Below, one piece after another: positions 34,821-43,005 of a DNA stretch of 64,000 nt. Positions within the stretch are counted from its first letter, which is position 1. Each line of letters opens with the position of its first letter. The translations under genes were made by a program, and so were the position numbers. Source of the DNA: Bradyrhizobium aeschynomenes. Its GTDB lineage: Bacteria; Pseudomonadota; Alphaproteobacteria; Rhizobiales; Xanthobacteraceae. The notes beneath the pieces were generated by a model, which saw nothing but the letters and a program-made list of their open reading frames with translations, ran no database searches and was not told where the DNA came from. Location of the stretch: positions 310,001-374,000 of the forward strand of contig NZ_JABFDM010000003.1 in NCBI RefSeq assembly GCF_013178945.1. Direction: 5' to 3'.

Positions 34821-36344
34821 TCAGGCGGCACTGGGCAGTGGTGCGAGGAAGGCGAGGCCGGACAACAGCGCCGCGGGATCTTCGCCCCGGCGCACGGCAC
34901 CCAGGATGTAACGGTCGGGGCGCATCAGCACGGCGTCGAAGCCATGCTGATCGAGCCAGCCGTCGAGGCCGCTGGCTTCCTCGCCACAAAGTATGCTGAC
35001 GTCGGCGGCCGTCAGGCTGGCATGATGCTGCTCGATCACTGCGGTCCCGAGTCCCGACCGGCACAGCAGCGCGAAGCGATAGCCGACGCGATCGTCGCTG
35101 CGGCCGTGATCGCGGCCGCGGAATTGCGGCGTCAGTTGTCCCGTCAGACTGCGATCGCAACAGGCCGGGCCCGGGCCGAGCAGCGGCTTCTGCACGTCGA
35201 GCTTGAGCTGGCCGTCGCCCTGTGCCGTGCCGGTCGCGAGTGCCGCCGCGACCGCCTTGGTGTTGATGAGCCCGCCCAGCCGGATCGCGAGCTCGATGAA
35301 CTCGCGCACGTGCGGCGCGCGCTCGCTCTGATAGGTGTCGAGAAGATCAGGCGTTGCCTTGCCGGCGATCACATGAGCGAGCTTCCAGGCGAGGTTGGCT
35401 GCGTCGCGAATGCCGGCACACATGCCCTGGCCGAGGAAAGGCGGGGTCTGATGCGCGGAATCGCCTGCGAGCAGGAACCGTCCGTCGCGCCATTGCCGGG
35501 CCACTGCGGAATGGAACGTGTAGACGGCGGCGCGTTCGATCTCGGCCTCTGTGGGCTGGAGCCAGCGCGAGAGCAGCTCCCAGACGCGCGCCGGCTGGAC
35601 GATGTCGACCGCATCCTCGTCAGGATGAACCGTAATTTCCCAGCGTCGGCGATTGCCGGTACCGCGAATGTAGGTCGCGGGGCGCCGCGGGTTGCAGTGC
35701 TGCACGCTGAAATCGCCGAGGTCCGGTCGCTCCTCTTTCAGCAGCACGTCGCAGACCAGCCAGCGCTCGTGAAAGCCGAGATCGTCCAGCGCCGAGCCGA
35801 TGAAGCGGCGCACCAGCGACCGTGCCCCGTCGCAGCCGACCACATAGGCGCAGGAGATATCGACGAGCCGGCCGGTGGCGAGGTCCTCATAGCGCACGCG
35901 GGCGCCGTCTTGGTCCTGCTCGAGCGCGAAGACATCGCAGCGCGTGCGCAGCTCGACGTGAGGCCAGCGCTCCAGGCCGTTGTTGAGCACGGCTTCGAGG
36001 TCCGGTTGATGGAAGCGATAGCTCAGATTCCAGCCCATCGCGGTCGGCTCGCGCGGGCGCGGCCAGTCGAGCAGCAATCGCCCCTCGGCATCGACGAAGC
36101 GCATGCCGGGACTGAGAGTGAGGTGGGGCAGGATGGCGTCGGCGAGACCAATGGTCTGGAACACGCGCATGCATTCGTCGTCGAAATGTACCGCGCGCGG
36201 CAGGTGATAGGCCTTGGCTTCGCGCTCCAGCATCAGAGTGCGGATGCCGCACAGGCCGAGCAAGTTAGCGAGCGTCGAGCCGACGGGCCCGCGACCGACA
36301 ACCACAATGTCGAAGTTTTGGGAGTTTGCGGCCGTGTTGCTCAT
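34821..36344 (-). CDS. FAD-dependent aromatic hydroxylase, MhpA-like
   Basis: A 507-residue class A flavin monooxygenase. The FAD motif is GRGPVGSTLANLLG (residues 17-30), the DG motif is YVVGCDGARSLVRRFIG, and the second FAD motif is LLAGDSAHQTPPFLGQGMC, where the QTPPFLGQG form is typical of 3-(3-hydroxyphenyl)propionate and related hydroxylases. A C-terminal thioredoxin-like tail follows. It hydroxylates a phenol ring using NAD(P)H and O2, giving a catechol for ring cleavage. It is 69 bases downstream of the IclR gene and 31 bases upstream of the FAH gene. The start at 36344 (MSNTAANSQ) is preferred over 36380. Confidence 0.9.
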   Translation of the reverse strand: MSNTAANSQNFDIVVVGRGPVGSTLANLLGLCGIRTLMLEREAKAYHLPRAVHFDDECMRVFQTIGLADAILPHLTLSPGMRFVDAEGRLLLDWPRPREPTAMGWNLSYRFHQPDLEAVLNNGLERWPHVELRTRCDVFALEQDQDGARVRYEDLATGRLVDISCAYVVGCDGARSLVRRFIGSALDDLGFHERWLVCDVLLKEERPDLGDFSVQHCNPRRPATYIRGTGNRRRWEITVHPDEDAVDIVQPARVWELLSRWLQPTEAEIERAAVYTFHSAVARQWRDGRFLLAGDSAHQTPPFLGQGMCAGIRDAANLAWKLAHVIAGKATPDLLDTYQSERAPHVREFIELAIRLGGLINTKAVAAALATGTAQGDGQLKLDVQKPLLGPGPACCDRSLTGQLTPQFRGRDHGRSDDRVGYRFALLCRSGLGTAVIEQHHASLTAADVSILCGEEASGLDGWLDQHGFDAVLMRPDRYILGAVRRGEDPAALLSGLAFLAPLPSAA

Positions 36345-36413
36345 GGCCGCATCTGATCCGCAACCGCCTCGCAGCTTCAAGGCGCGGTCACGAACTGTCC
36401 GCCCAGCGGACGC

Positions 36414-37205
36414 TTAACGCTCGACGGGGATGGCGGCTGCGGCGTCGCGCAAGGGCGCCGCGTACTGGGCGACCGCCTCGTCCAGGGTCATGGCGGAGCG
36501 GATCCAGATGATCGAGATGCAGCCGAATACGACGTCGTTCCGCACGATCGGAACGGCGATCGACGACGTTTTCGGATTGAACTCGCCCTCGTCGCGGATC
36601 GCATAGCCGCGCCGAGCCGTTTCATTCATCATGCGTTGCAGCCGCTCGGGTGCCAGGAAGGTGACGTCCTCGGCATTCTCGATGCGTCGCAAGTGGTTGA
36701 TGATGAGGTCGCGCTCGGCGGGAGCGCAGGCGGCGAGATAGGCCCGGCCGGCCGAGGTCTGCAGCATCGGCAGGCGCTTGCCGATCATGCTGCGATCGAT
36801 CGAGAGCGGGCTGCGCGCATGCGTGGTCTCCTGGATGACCATCGCGCCGTTCTCATAGGTCGACAGATCGACCGGCCAGACCAGGGTGCGGCTGAGCTCC
36901 GCGAGATAGGGCGCGGCTGCCTCGCAGATGACGATGCCGGGATCATAGCCGTCGCCGAGGCTCAGCGCATGGCGCGTCACCCGGAAGCGGTCGTCACTGG
37001 CGCTGCGCGCGACATAGCCGAGCTCCTCCAGTGTTTCGAGCAGGCGATAGACCGTGGGCCGCGGCAGATCGAGCTGGCGTGCGACGTCGCCGGCGCGAAT
37101 GCCGCCGGACCGATTGACCGCGCGCAGCACGTCGAGGCCCCGCTTGAAGGCGCGGACACCCTCCGCAGGACGGGCGTGCGGAGATCGCGTCCGTTGCTTG
37201 GACAC
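36414..37205 (-). CDS. IclR-family transcriptional regulator
   Basis: A 263-residue regulator with an N-terminal winged helix (FKRGLDVLRAVNRS, then AGDVARQLDLPRPTVYRLL) and the C-terminal effector-binding domain (SAGRAYLAACAPAERD, GYAIRDEGEFNPKTSSIAVP). GTG start at 37205, with GGGAGG nine bases upstream. It heads the minus-strand hydroxylase operon and diverges from the extradiol dioxygenase, so it probably controls both from the 140-base region 37206-37345. MhpR of the mhp pathway is also IclR-type, fitting an aromatic inducer. Confidence 0.92.
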   Translation of the reverse strand: MSKQRTRSPHARPAEGVRAFKRGLDVLRAVNRSGGIRAGDVARQLDLPRPTVYRLLETLEELGYVARSASDDRFRVTRHALSLGDGYDPGIVICEAAAPYLAELSRTLVWPVDLSTYENGAMVIQETTHARSPLSIDRSMIGKRLPMLQTSAGRAYLAACAPAERDLIINHLRRIENAEDVTFLAPERLQRMMNETARRGYAIRDEGEFNPKTSSIAVPIVRNDVVFGCISIIWIRSAMTLDEAVAQYAAPLRDAAAAIPVER

Positions 37206-37345
37206 TTGGAAAATCCTCCCTGTTCTTCGTTTCCGTCCGCCGATACCGTCTTGAGAACGCGAGCCGGATGCAGGGGCACCAGTCTACTGCAGGACCGCGC
37301 GGAGCCGATACGAAATTTGGCCCGCGCCTTTCGGGAGAAAACACC

Positions 37346-38329
37346 ATGGAAATCACGGCGCTCGGTTACGTCGGCATCAAGTCGTTCCAAACAGAGCAGT
37401 GGGGACGCATGGCGACCGAGCTGCTGGGGATGCAGCGCATCGATCGTGCGGCCGGGATGCAGGCTTACCGCATGGACGACCGCAAGCAGCGGCTGATCGT
37501 CGACGGCAGCGATGATAGCGGACTTGCCGTGATGGGCTGGGAGGTCGGTGACGCCGCTGCGCTCGCGCGGCTGGCCAGCCGTCTCGATGACCATGGGGTG
37601 AGGGTCGCCCGCGGCTCGCGCGCGCTGGCCGACGAGCGTCATGTCGCCGAACTGATTTTGTTTCAGGATCCCGCCGGCCATGCGATCGAAGTGTTCTGGG
37701 GGGCAGCCGTCGCCTCCGATCCCTTCAGCCCGGGACGTCCGATCTCCGGCTTCCGCACCGGGCCGCTCGGCATGGGACACGTCGTACTCAACGTCGAGGA
37801 GGTCGAGCCGCTGCTGGCGTTCTATCGCGACCTGCTCGGCTTTCAGGTCTCCGACTTCGGCCTGACGCCCTACAAGCTGTATTTCTTCCACGTCAACGGC
37901 CGGCACCACAGCTTTGCGATGGTCGGCTCCGGCCGCCGGACGCTGCATCATTTCATGGTGGAGCTCGGCAGCCTCGACGACGTCGGCCAGGGCTACGACC
38001 TGGCGCAGCTCGACGAGGGACGCGTGGCCTACACGCTGGGCCGGCACACCAACGACCACATGACCTCGTTCTACGTCAACACGCCCTCCGGCTTCTTCAT
38101 CGAATATGGCTGGGGTGGCCGGGTGATCGATCCCGCGACCTGGCAGCCGCATGAGACCTTCGATGGTCCGTCCTTGTGGGGACACGAGCGACTGTATTTG
38201 CCGGACGAGCCGCGCAAGCGCATGCGCGACATGCGACTCTCCGCCGCCGCACGCGGCGTTCGCGTGCCGGACCCGCGCGTTCCGCCGCTGAACTGCGCGT
38301 GGCTCGACGCGGTGATCGCGCAGGAATGA
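37346..38329 (+). CDS. Type I extradiol ring-cleavage dioxygenase (BphC/HsaC-like)
   Basis: A 327-residue two-domain VOC dioxygenase. In the C-terminal half the iron ligands can be placed at His145 (GMGHVVLNV), His201 or His202 (RTLHHFMVEL) and Glu253 (FFIEYGWGG); active-site companions GRHHSF and HTNDHMTSFYV are present. It should cleave a catechol next to the hydroxyls, as in 2,3-dihydroxybiphenyl dioxygenase. CGGGAGAAA precedes the ATG at 37346. Divergent from the IclR regulator; together with the MhpA-like hydroxylase and FAH-fold protein it forms a meta-cleavage route. Confidence 0.92.
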   Translation: MEITALGYVGIKSFQTEQWGRMATELLGMQRIDRAAGMQAYRMDDRKQRLIVDGSDDSGLAVMGWEVGDAAALARLASRLDDHGVRVARGSRALADERHVAELILFQDPAGHAIEVFWGAAVASDPFSPGRPISGFRTGPLGMGHVVLNVEEVEPLLAFYRDLLGFQVSDFGLTPYKLYFFHVNGRHHSFAMVGSGRRTLHHFMVELGSLDDVGQGYDLAQLDEGRVAYTLGRHTNDHMTSFYVNTPSGFFIEYGWGGRVIDPATWQPHETFDGPSLWGHERLYLPDEPRKRMRDMRLSAAARGVRVPDPRVPPLNCAWLDAVIAQE

Positions 38330-38342
38330 GCTATGCGGCGCG

Positions 38343-39731
38343 CTATACCGGAATCCGCACGCTCGCGCGCAGGCCCCCCATCGGGCTGTCGCCGAGGGTG
38401 ATGTCGCCGCCGTGGGAGCGAGCGATATCGCGGGCGATGGCCAGGCCCAGTCCGGTGCCGCCTTCGTCCTGGTTGCGCGCGTCGTCGAGGCGCAGGAACG
38501 GCTTGAACACCTCCTCGCGCATGGCGGCGGGAATGCCCGGGCCGTCATCGTCCACGGTGATGGTGAGATAGCGGTGGTCGCGATGGCCGGTGATGGCGAT
38601 CGCGTCGGCATGGCGGGCGGCGTTGGAGACGAGGTTGCCGAGACAGCGCTTCAGCGCCTGCGGCTTCACGGTGACCACCGGCAGGCCGTGGAACGACACC
38701 GTGGCGGAATGGCCGTTGCGCTCGGCGTCGCTGCGCAGCTCCTCCAGCGCGTTGGAGATGTCGGTCGGCTGCGCGATCTCGCCATTGTCGCCGCGCGCGA
38801 AGGCGAGATAATCCTCCAGCATGTGCGACATCTCGTCGACGTCCTTGCGCATGGCGTCGATCTCGGGACTGTCGCCGAACAGCGCCAGTTCCAGCTTGAA
38901 GCGCGTCAGGATGGTGCGCAGATCGTGGCTGACGCCGGCCAGCATCGCGGTGCGCTGCTCCAGGGTGCGCTCGATGCGCGCCTTCATCTCCAGGAAGGCG
39001 TGCGCCGCGCGCCGCACCTCGCGCGCACCGCGCGGCCGGAAGTTCGGCACCTCGCGCCCCTTGCCGAAGCTCTCCGCAGCATCCGCAAGCCGCAGGATCG
39101 GCTTGATCTGGTTGCGTAGGAACAGCACCGAGACGATCAGCAGGATCGAGGAGGTGCCGACCATCCAGAACAGGAAGATGTCCGTGTTCGAGGCGTAGGC
39201 CGCGCCACGCTGGGCGAACACGCGCATCACGGCATCGTCCAGTGCAATGCGGATCTCGACCAGGTTGGAGCGGCCGACCGTGTCGATCCAGTAGGGACGG
39301 CTGATCTGGCGGCCGATCTGGCTCGACAGCGACTGGTCGAGCAGGTTGAAGAACGGTTTCGGCCCCGGCGGCGGCATGTCGCCGGCGGGCAGGAAGTCGA
39401 CCACGAGATTGAGCCGCTGCTGCGCGATCCGGCGCAGCATGGTGCGGTCCTTGTCCTGCGGATAGCCCTTGTAGATGTCGATCAGCGCGGCCACGTCCTG
39501 CACCACGGCGGCGGAGAGGCGGCGCGTCACCGTGTTCCAGTGCCGTTCCATGAAGACGCCGGCGACCACCGTCTGCAGGATCACCATCGGCACGATCATG
39601 ATCAGCAGCGCGCGGGCGTAGAGTCCCGTCGGCATCCAGCCCTTGAAGGCATTGCCGACGATGCTGTTGGCGCGCGACACGCGTCGCGAGGCGGTGCGGA
39701 TGAAAGTGAGGCCGGTGTCGAGCGTGGTCAT
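38343..39731 (-). CDS. Sensor histidine kinase, EnvZ-like
   Basis: A 462-residue kinase with two membrane segments (about 41-61 and 185-206) around a periplasmic domain, a HAMP-like region (QIKPILRLADAAESFGKGR), the HisKA site VSHDLRTILTRFKLEL (His269), and an ATPase domain with N box NLVSNAARHADA, DDGPGIP and GGTGLGLAIARDI. The architecture and HDLRT form match the EnvZ group. Its regulator lies upstream (40015-40746) on the same strand but is separated by 283 bases with a palindromic element. Start MTTLDTGLTF at 39731 (an upstream TTG is rejected). Confidence 0.92.
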   Translation of the reverse strand: MTTLDTGLTFIRTASRRVSRANSIVGNAFKGWMPTGLYARALLIMIVPMVILQTVVAGVFMERHWNTVTRRLSAAVVQDVAALIDIYKGYPQDKDRTMLRRIAQQRLNLVVDFLPAGDMPPPGPKPFFNLLDQSLSSQIGRQISRPYWIDTVGRSNLVEIRIALDDAVMRVFAQRGAAYASNTDIFLFWMVGTSSILLIVSVLFLRNQIKPILRLADAAESFGKGREVPNFRPRGAREVRRAAHAFLEMKARIERTLEQRTAMLAGVSHDLRTILTRFKLELALFGDSPEIDAMRKDVDEMSHMLEDYLAFARGDNGEIAQPTDISNALEELRSDAERNGHSATVSFHGLPVVTVKPQALKRCLGNLVSNAARHADAIAITGHRDHRYLTITVDDDGPGIPAAMREEVFKPFLRLDDARNQDEGGTGLGLAIARDIARSHGGDITLGDSPMGGLRASVRIPV

Positions 39732-39778
39732 GTGCAAAAAGGGGTTTGCAGTTGCACGATCGCGCGCTGCGAAGTCGG

Positions 39779-39938
39779 TGCACCCTCTCCCCTTGTGGGA
39801 GAGGGTGGTTTCGAACGAAGTTCGAAACCGGGTGAGGGGTATGCCTCCGCGATCTCATCTGCGGAGGCATACTCCTCACCCGGCTCGCATTTCGCTACGC
39901 TCATGCGATCCACCCTCTCCCACAAGGGGAGAGGGTGC
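39779..39938. repeat. 160-bp palindromic element between sensor and regulator genes
   Basis: Outer arms GCACCCTCTCCCCTTGTGGG... and complement (39779-39807, 39910-39938), plus inner pairs such as GGGTGAGG / CCTCACCC and TGCCTCCGC / GCGGAGGCA. Same family as 4891-5048. It would lie in the mRNA joining the regulator and sensor genes. Confidence 0.85.
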
Positions 39939-40014
39939 ACCGCGTAGGCCGCTGGATGTGTGCACAACTTTGTCGGCGAAGATGGAGCTTTGCCGTGATG
40001 CTCGCGTCGGATCA

Positions 40015-40746
40015 TCACCCCGTCACCATCAGCCGGTAGCCGATGCCGCGCACGGCCTGCAGGAACAGCGGATTCGCCGGATCAATCTCCAGCTTGCGGC
40101 GAAGGCGGTTGATCTGGACGTCCACGGCGCGCTCGTTGACGGTGCCGTTCCCGGTGAGTGCGCCGCGCGGTACGGTCTCGCCGCGTGCGGTGGCGAGGAT
40201 GCGCAGCATCTCGCGCTCGCGGTCGGTGAGGTGGACGATCTCCTCGCCCTGTTTCAGCTCGCCGCGTGCCAGATGATAGACGAACGGGCCGAATGCGATC
40301 TGCTCGACGACCTCCTCCGCCGGCGGCGGCGCCGCGCGCTTGAGGATGTTGCCGATGCGCAGCGCGAGCTCTCTTGGTTCGAAGGGCTTGGCCACGTAGT
40401 CGTCGGCGCCGAGCTGCAGGCCTTCGATGCGGCTTTCGGGCTCGGCGCGTGCGGTCAGCATCACGATCGGAACGGAGGATTGCGTGCGGATGAAGCGAGC
40501 GAGGTCGAAGCCGCTCTCGCCGGGCATCATCACGTCCAGAATCAGGAGATCGAAATGCAGTCCCGTCAGCTTGGCGCGGGCATCGCTCGCGCTCGCCGCC
40601 GTGGTGACGCGATAACCTTCGCCGCGCAGGAAGCGCGACAGCAGGTCGCGGATGCGGCGGTCGTCGTCGACGAGCAGGAGATGAGGCGCGTCGTCGGCCG
40701 GCGTCTGCGGCGGATGTGGTGCGATGGCTGTGATCGTCACGGTCAC
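40015..40746 (-). CDS. OmpR-family response regulator
   Basis: A 243-residue two-domain regulator. The receiver has the acidic cluster VDDD (residues 26-29), phospho-acceptor Asp71 (LILDVMMPG), Thr98 and Lys120 (VAKPFEP); the C-terminal winged helix has LTDREREMLRILA and VDVQINRLRRKLE. It starts with GTG at 40746, which overlaps the TGA of the upstream MarR gene (GTGA), so the two are translationally coupled. It is the likely partner of the EnvZ-like kinase downstream. Confidence 0.93.
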   Translation of the reverse strand: MTVTITAIAPHPPQTPADDAPHLLLVDDDRRIRDLLSRFLRGEGYRVTTAASASDARAKLTGLHFDLLILDVMMPGESGFDLARFIRTQSSVPIVMLTARAEPESRIEGLQLGADDYVAKPFEPRELALRIGNILKRAAPPPAEEVVEQIAFGPFVYHLARGELKQGEEIVHLTDREREMLRILATARGETVPRGALTGNGTVNERAVDVQINRLRRKLEIDPANPLFLQAVRGIGYRLMVTG

Positions 40747-41291
40747 TCCTTGGCAGCGGCGGCGGGCGTCCTGAAGATGGCTTCCAGCACCTTGTCCGGA
40801 TCGTCGCGATCGATCATCGCGCGCAGGAATTGCCGGACCTTCTCGGCGCCGGCCGGCCCGACCTGCTCCAGCGCGCGGTCGATGCGCGCGGTTTGCAGTC
40901 CGGCGAGCTTGGCCACCAGCGCCTCGCCCTTCGGCGTGGCGAAAAGAAGGCGCTGGCGGCGGTCATTGTTGCCGGTCTTCTGAACGATGTAGTCCTCGTC
41001 GAGCAGCTGCTTCAGCACGCGGCCGAGCGACTGCTTGGTGATGCGCAGCACGTCGAGGAGATCGGCGACCTTCAGGCCGGGATAGCGTGTGACGAAATGC
41101 ATCACGCGATGATGCGCGCGGCCGAAGCCGAACGCCTCCAGCTCATGATCGGCGTCCCCGACGAAATCCCGGTAGGCGAAGAACAGAAGCTCGATGATGT
41201 CCCAGCGCAGCGGCTCGCCGGCCGCCGCGGAGGGCTCGGCCGCGCGCAGCTCTGGGCTCAACGTCGGAGACGAGAAATTTATGTCAGCCAT
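40743..41291 (-). CDS. MarR-family transcriptional regulator
   Basis: A 182-residue regulator with the MarR winged helix: HHRVMHFVTRYPGLKVADLL, the recognition helix ITKQSLGRVLKQLLDEDYI, and a wing with NNDRRQRLLFATPKG. The C-terminal helices form the dimer interface. The ATG at 41291 (MADINFSSP) is preferred to a TTG at 41312. First gene of the MarR-OmpR-sensor series; it diverges from ilvE across 348 bases and may autoregulate from there. The ligand is unknown. Confidence 0.9.
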   Translation of the reverse strand: MADINFSSPTLSPELRAAEPSAAAGEPLRWDIIELLFFAYRDFVGDADHELEAFGFGRAHHRVMHFVTRYPGLKVADLLDVLRITKQSLGRVLKQLLDEDYIVQKTGNNDRRQRLLFATPKGEALVAKLAGLQTARIDRALEQVGPAGAEKVRQFLRAMIDRDDPDKVLEAIFRTPAAAAKE

Positions 41292-41639
41292 ATTGACGTT
41301 TCTGCGGTTCAATGTTACAAAACAATCGTCCGCTACGAAATTTTAGATCGTTTCATCGGCGGGCGATCGTCTCAAGACGTGTCTGGACGGGCCGAAAGCA
41401 ACCCGGACGGGCAACCCTGGGCGACAGTGCGAACAACCGTGTGATGTCGAGCGGCATTTCGGCAAACCATACTGGACTTCCGCCGGGCGCAAAAGCATGT
41501 CCTGTGGTGGCACGCTTTGCCCGGCGACCGGCTCAATGGCCGGCCGCGGCAAGTCCGAAATTCAAAAAGCCGACTGGCCCGAACGGACGGGTCGGCGCCA
41601 GAACTCGCGAATGGCGACCAGAGCGGGGGAAGCAAGGAC
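41292..41639. other. Divergent promoter region of marR-type gene and ilvE
   Basis: 348 bases. An AT-richer stretch (about 41300-41350) probably carries the promoters. No leader-peptide attenuator, riboswitch or local palindrome was recognised ahead of ilvE. Confidence 0.5.
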
Positions 41640-42719
41640 ATGACATTGACATTCGACATCAAGCCGACGACGAGCCCGACCTCCGACCAGGAGCGCGCCG
41701 CCAAGCTCGCCAACCCGGGCTTTGGCCGGGTGTTCACCGATCACATGGCCGTGGTCCAGTACAGCCAGGACAAGGGCTGGCATAGCGCGCGCGTCGAATC
41801 CCGCGCCAATTTTCCGCTCGATCCAGCGGCCGCCGTCCTGCACTACGCGCAGGAGATCTTCGAGGGGCTGAAGGCCTACAAGCGCGACGATGGCGGCGTG
41901 AACCTGTTCCGCCCCGACGCCAACGCCAAACGCTTCTGGAACTCGGCCGAGCGCATGGCCATGGCGCAGCTGCCCGAGAGCGTCTTCATCGAAGCGGTCG
42001 AGCAACTCGTCCGCATCGACCGCGCCTGGATTCCGGGCGGCGAAGGCAGCCTGTATCTGCGCCCGTTCATGATCGCCAACGAGGTGTTCCTCGGCGTCAA
42101 GCCGTCGGCGGAGTATATCTTCGCCGTCATCGCCTCGCCGGTCGGCTCGTATTTCAAGGGCGGCCCGGCGCCGGTCTCGATCTGGGTCTCGGAGAACTAC
42201 ACCCGCGCCGCGGTCGGCGGCACCGGCGGCGTGAAGTGCGGCGGCAATTACGCCGCCAGCCTCAAGGCGCAGGCCGAGGCGATCGCGCAGGGCTGCGACC
42301 AGGTCGTGTTTCTCGATGCGATCGAGCGCCGCTATGTCGAAGAGCTCGGCGGCATGAACGTGTTCTTCGTGTTCGCCGACGGCTCGCTGTCGACGCCGCC
42401 GCTCGGCACCATCCTGCCCGGCATCACCCGCGACTCCATCATCAAGCTCGCTCGCGATGCCGGCCGCGAGGTGCGCGAGGAGGCATACTCGATCGACCAG
42501 TGGCGCGCGGATGCCGCGAGCGGCAAGCTGAGGGAGGCGTTCGCCTGCGGCACCGCCGCGGTGATCTCGCCGATCGGCAAGGTGCGCTCGACGAGCGGCG
42601 ACGTGTTGATCAACGGCGGCGACGCCGGCCCGGTCGCCATGGGCCTGCGCAAGCAGCTGGTCGACATCCAGTACGGCCGCAGCCCGGATCCGCACAATTG
42701 GATCCGGGATGTGAAGTAG
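41640..42719 (+). CDS. ilvE: Branched-chain amino acid aminotransferase (class IV, long type)
   Basis: A 359-residue PLP enzyme that transaminates leucine, isoleucine and valine. The Schiff-base lysine is Lys199 in TGGVKCGGNYAASL; HYAQEIFEGLKAYKR near residue 69, LYLRPFMIANE and ELGGMNVFFVF are family blocks of the longer, fungal/Gram-positive-like class. The start at 41640 (MTLTFDIKPT) is preceded by AAGGA. Monocistronic; a palindromic repeat follows. Confidence 0.95.
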   Translation: MTLTFDIKPTTSPTSDQERAAKLANPGFGRVFTDHMAVVQYSQDKGWHSARVESRANFPLDPAAAVLHYAQEIFEGLKAYKRDDGGVNLFRPDANAKRFWNSAERMAMAQLPESVFIEAVEQLVRIDRAWIPGGEGSLYLRPFMIANEVFLGVKPSAEYIFAVIASPVGSYFKGGPAPVSIWVSENYTRAAVGGTGGVKCGGNYAASLKAQAEAIAQGCDQVVFLDAIERRYVEELGGMNVFFVFADGSLSTPPLGTILPGITRDSIIKLARDAGREVREEAYSIDQWRADAASGKLREAFACGTAAVISPIGKVRSTSGDVLINGGDAGPVAMGLRKQLVDIQYGRSPDPHNWIRDVK

Positions 42720-42743
42720 GGGCAGGGCGCTGCTCCATTCGCC

Positions 42744-42824
42744 GTCATGCCCGGGCTTGTCCCGGGCATCCACGTCGCGGCGGCATGAAAAGTCGTGGAT
42801 GGCCGGGTCAAGCCCGGCCATGAC
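42744..42824. repeat. 81-bp palindromic element after ilvE
   Basis: Two hairpins: GTCATGCCCGGGCTTGTCCC with GGGCAT, then ATGGCCGGGTCAAGCCCGGC with CATGAC; outer arms GTCATG...CATGAC also pair. Same family as 44615, 45717, 46654 and 50309. It could double as the ilvE terminator. Confidence 0.8.
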
Positions 42825-42903
42825 GAGCCTGAAATCGTGCAGCTTCCCCGGGTTGTGACCCTGCGCCCCGGCTGCTACCAAAGCCAGCAACGCATTCCAT
42901 CCC

Positions 42904-42995
42904 GTAGGGTGGGCAGAGGACCGCGATAGCAGTCCGTGCCTACCGCTGCGGCGTTTTCAGCCATGGTGGGCCCGCTCCGCTTTGCCCACCCCACG
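42904..42995. repeat. Intergenic repeat of the GTAGGGTGGGCA type
   Basis: GTAGGGTGGGCA (42904) and TGCCCACCCCAC (to 42995) flank a 65-base interior. This resembles a widespread rhizobial intergenic element I recall from memory. It ends 10 bases before the hisS start codon. Confidence 0.55.
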
Positions 42996-43005
42996 GTCGA
43001 GTCCG

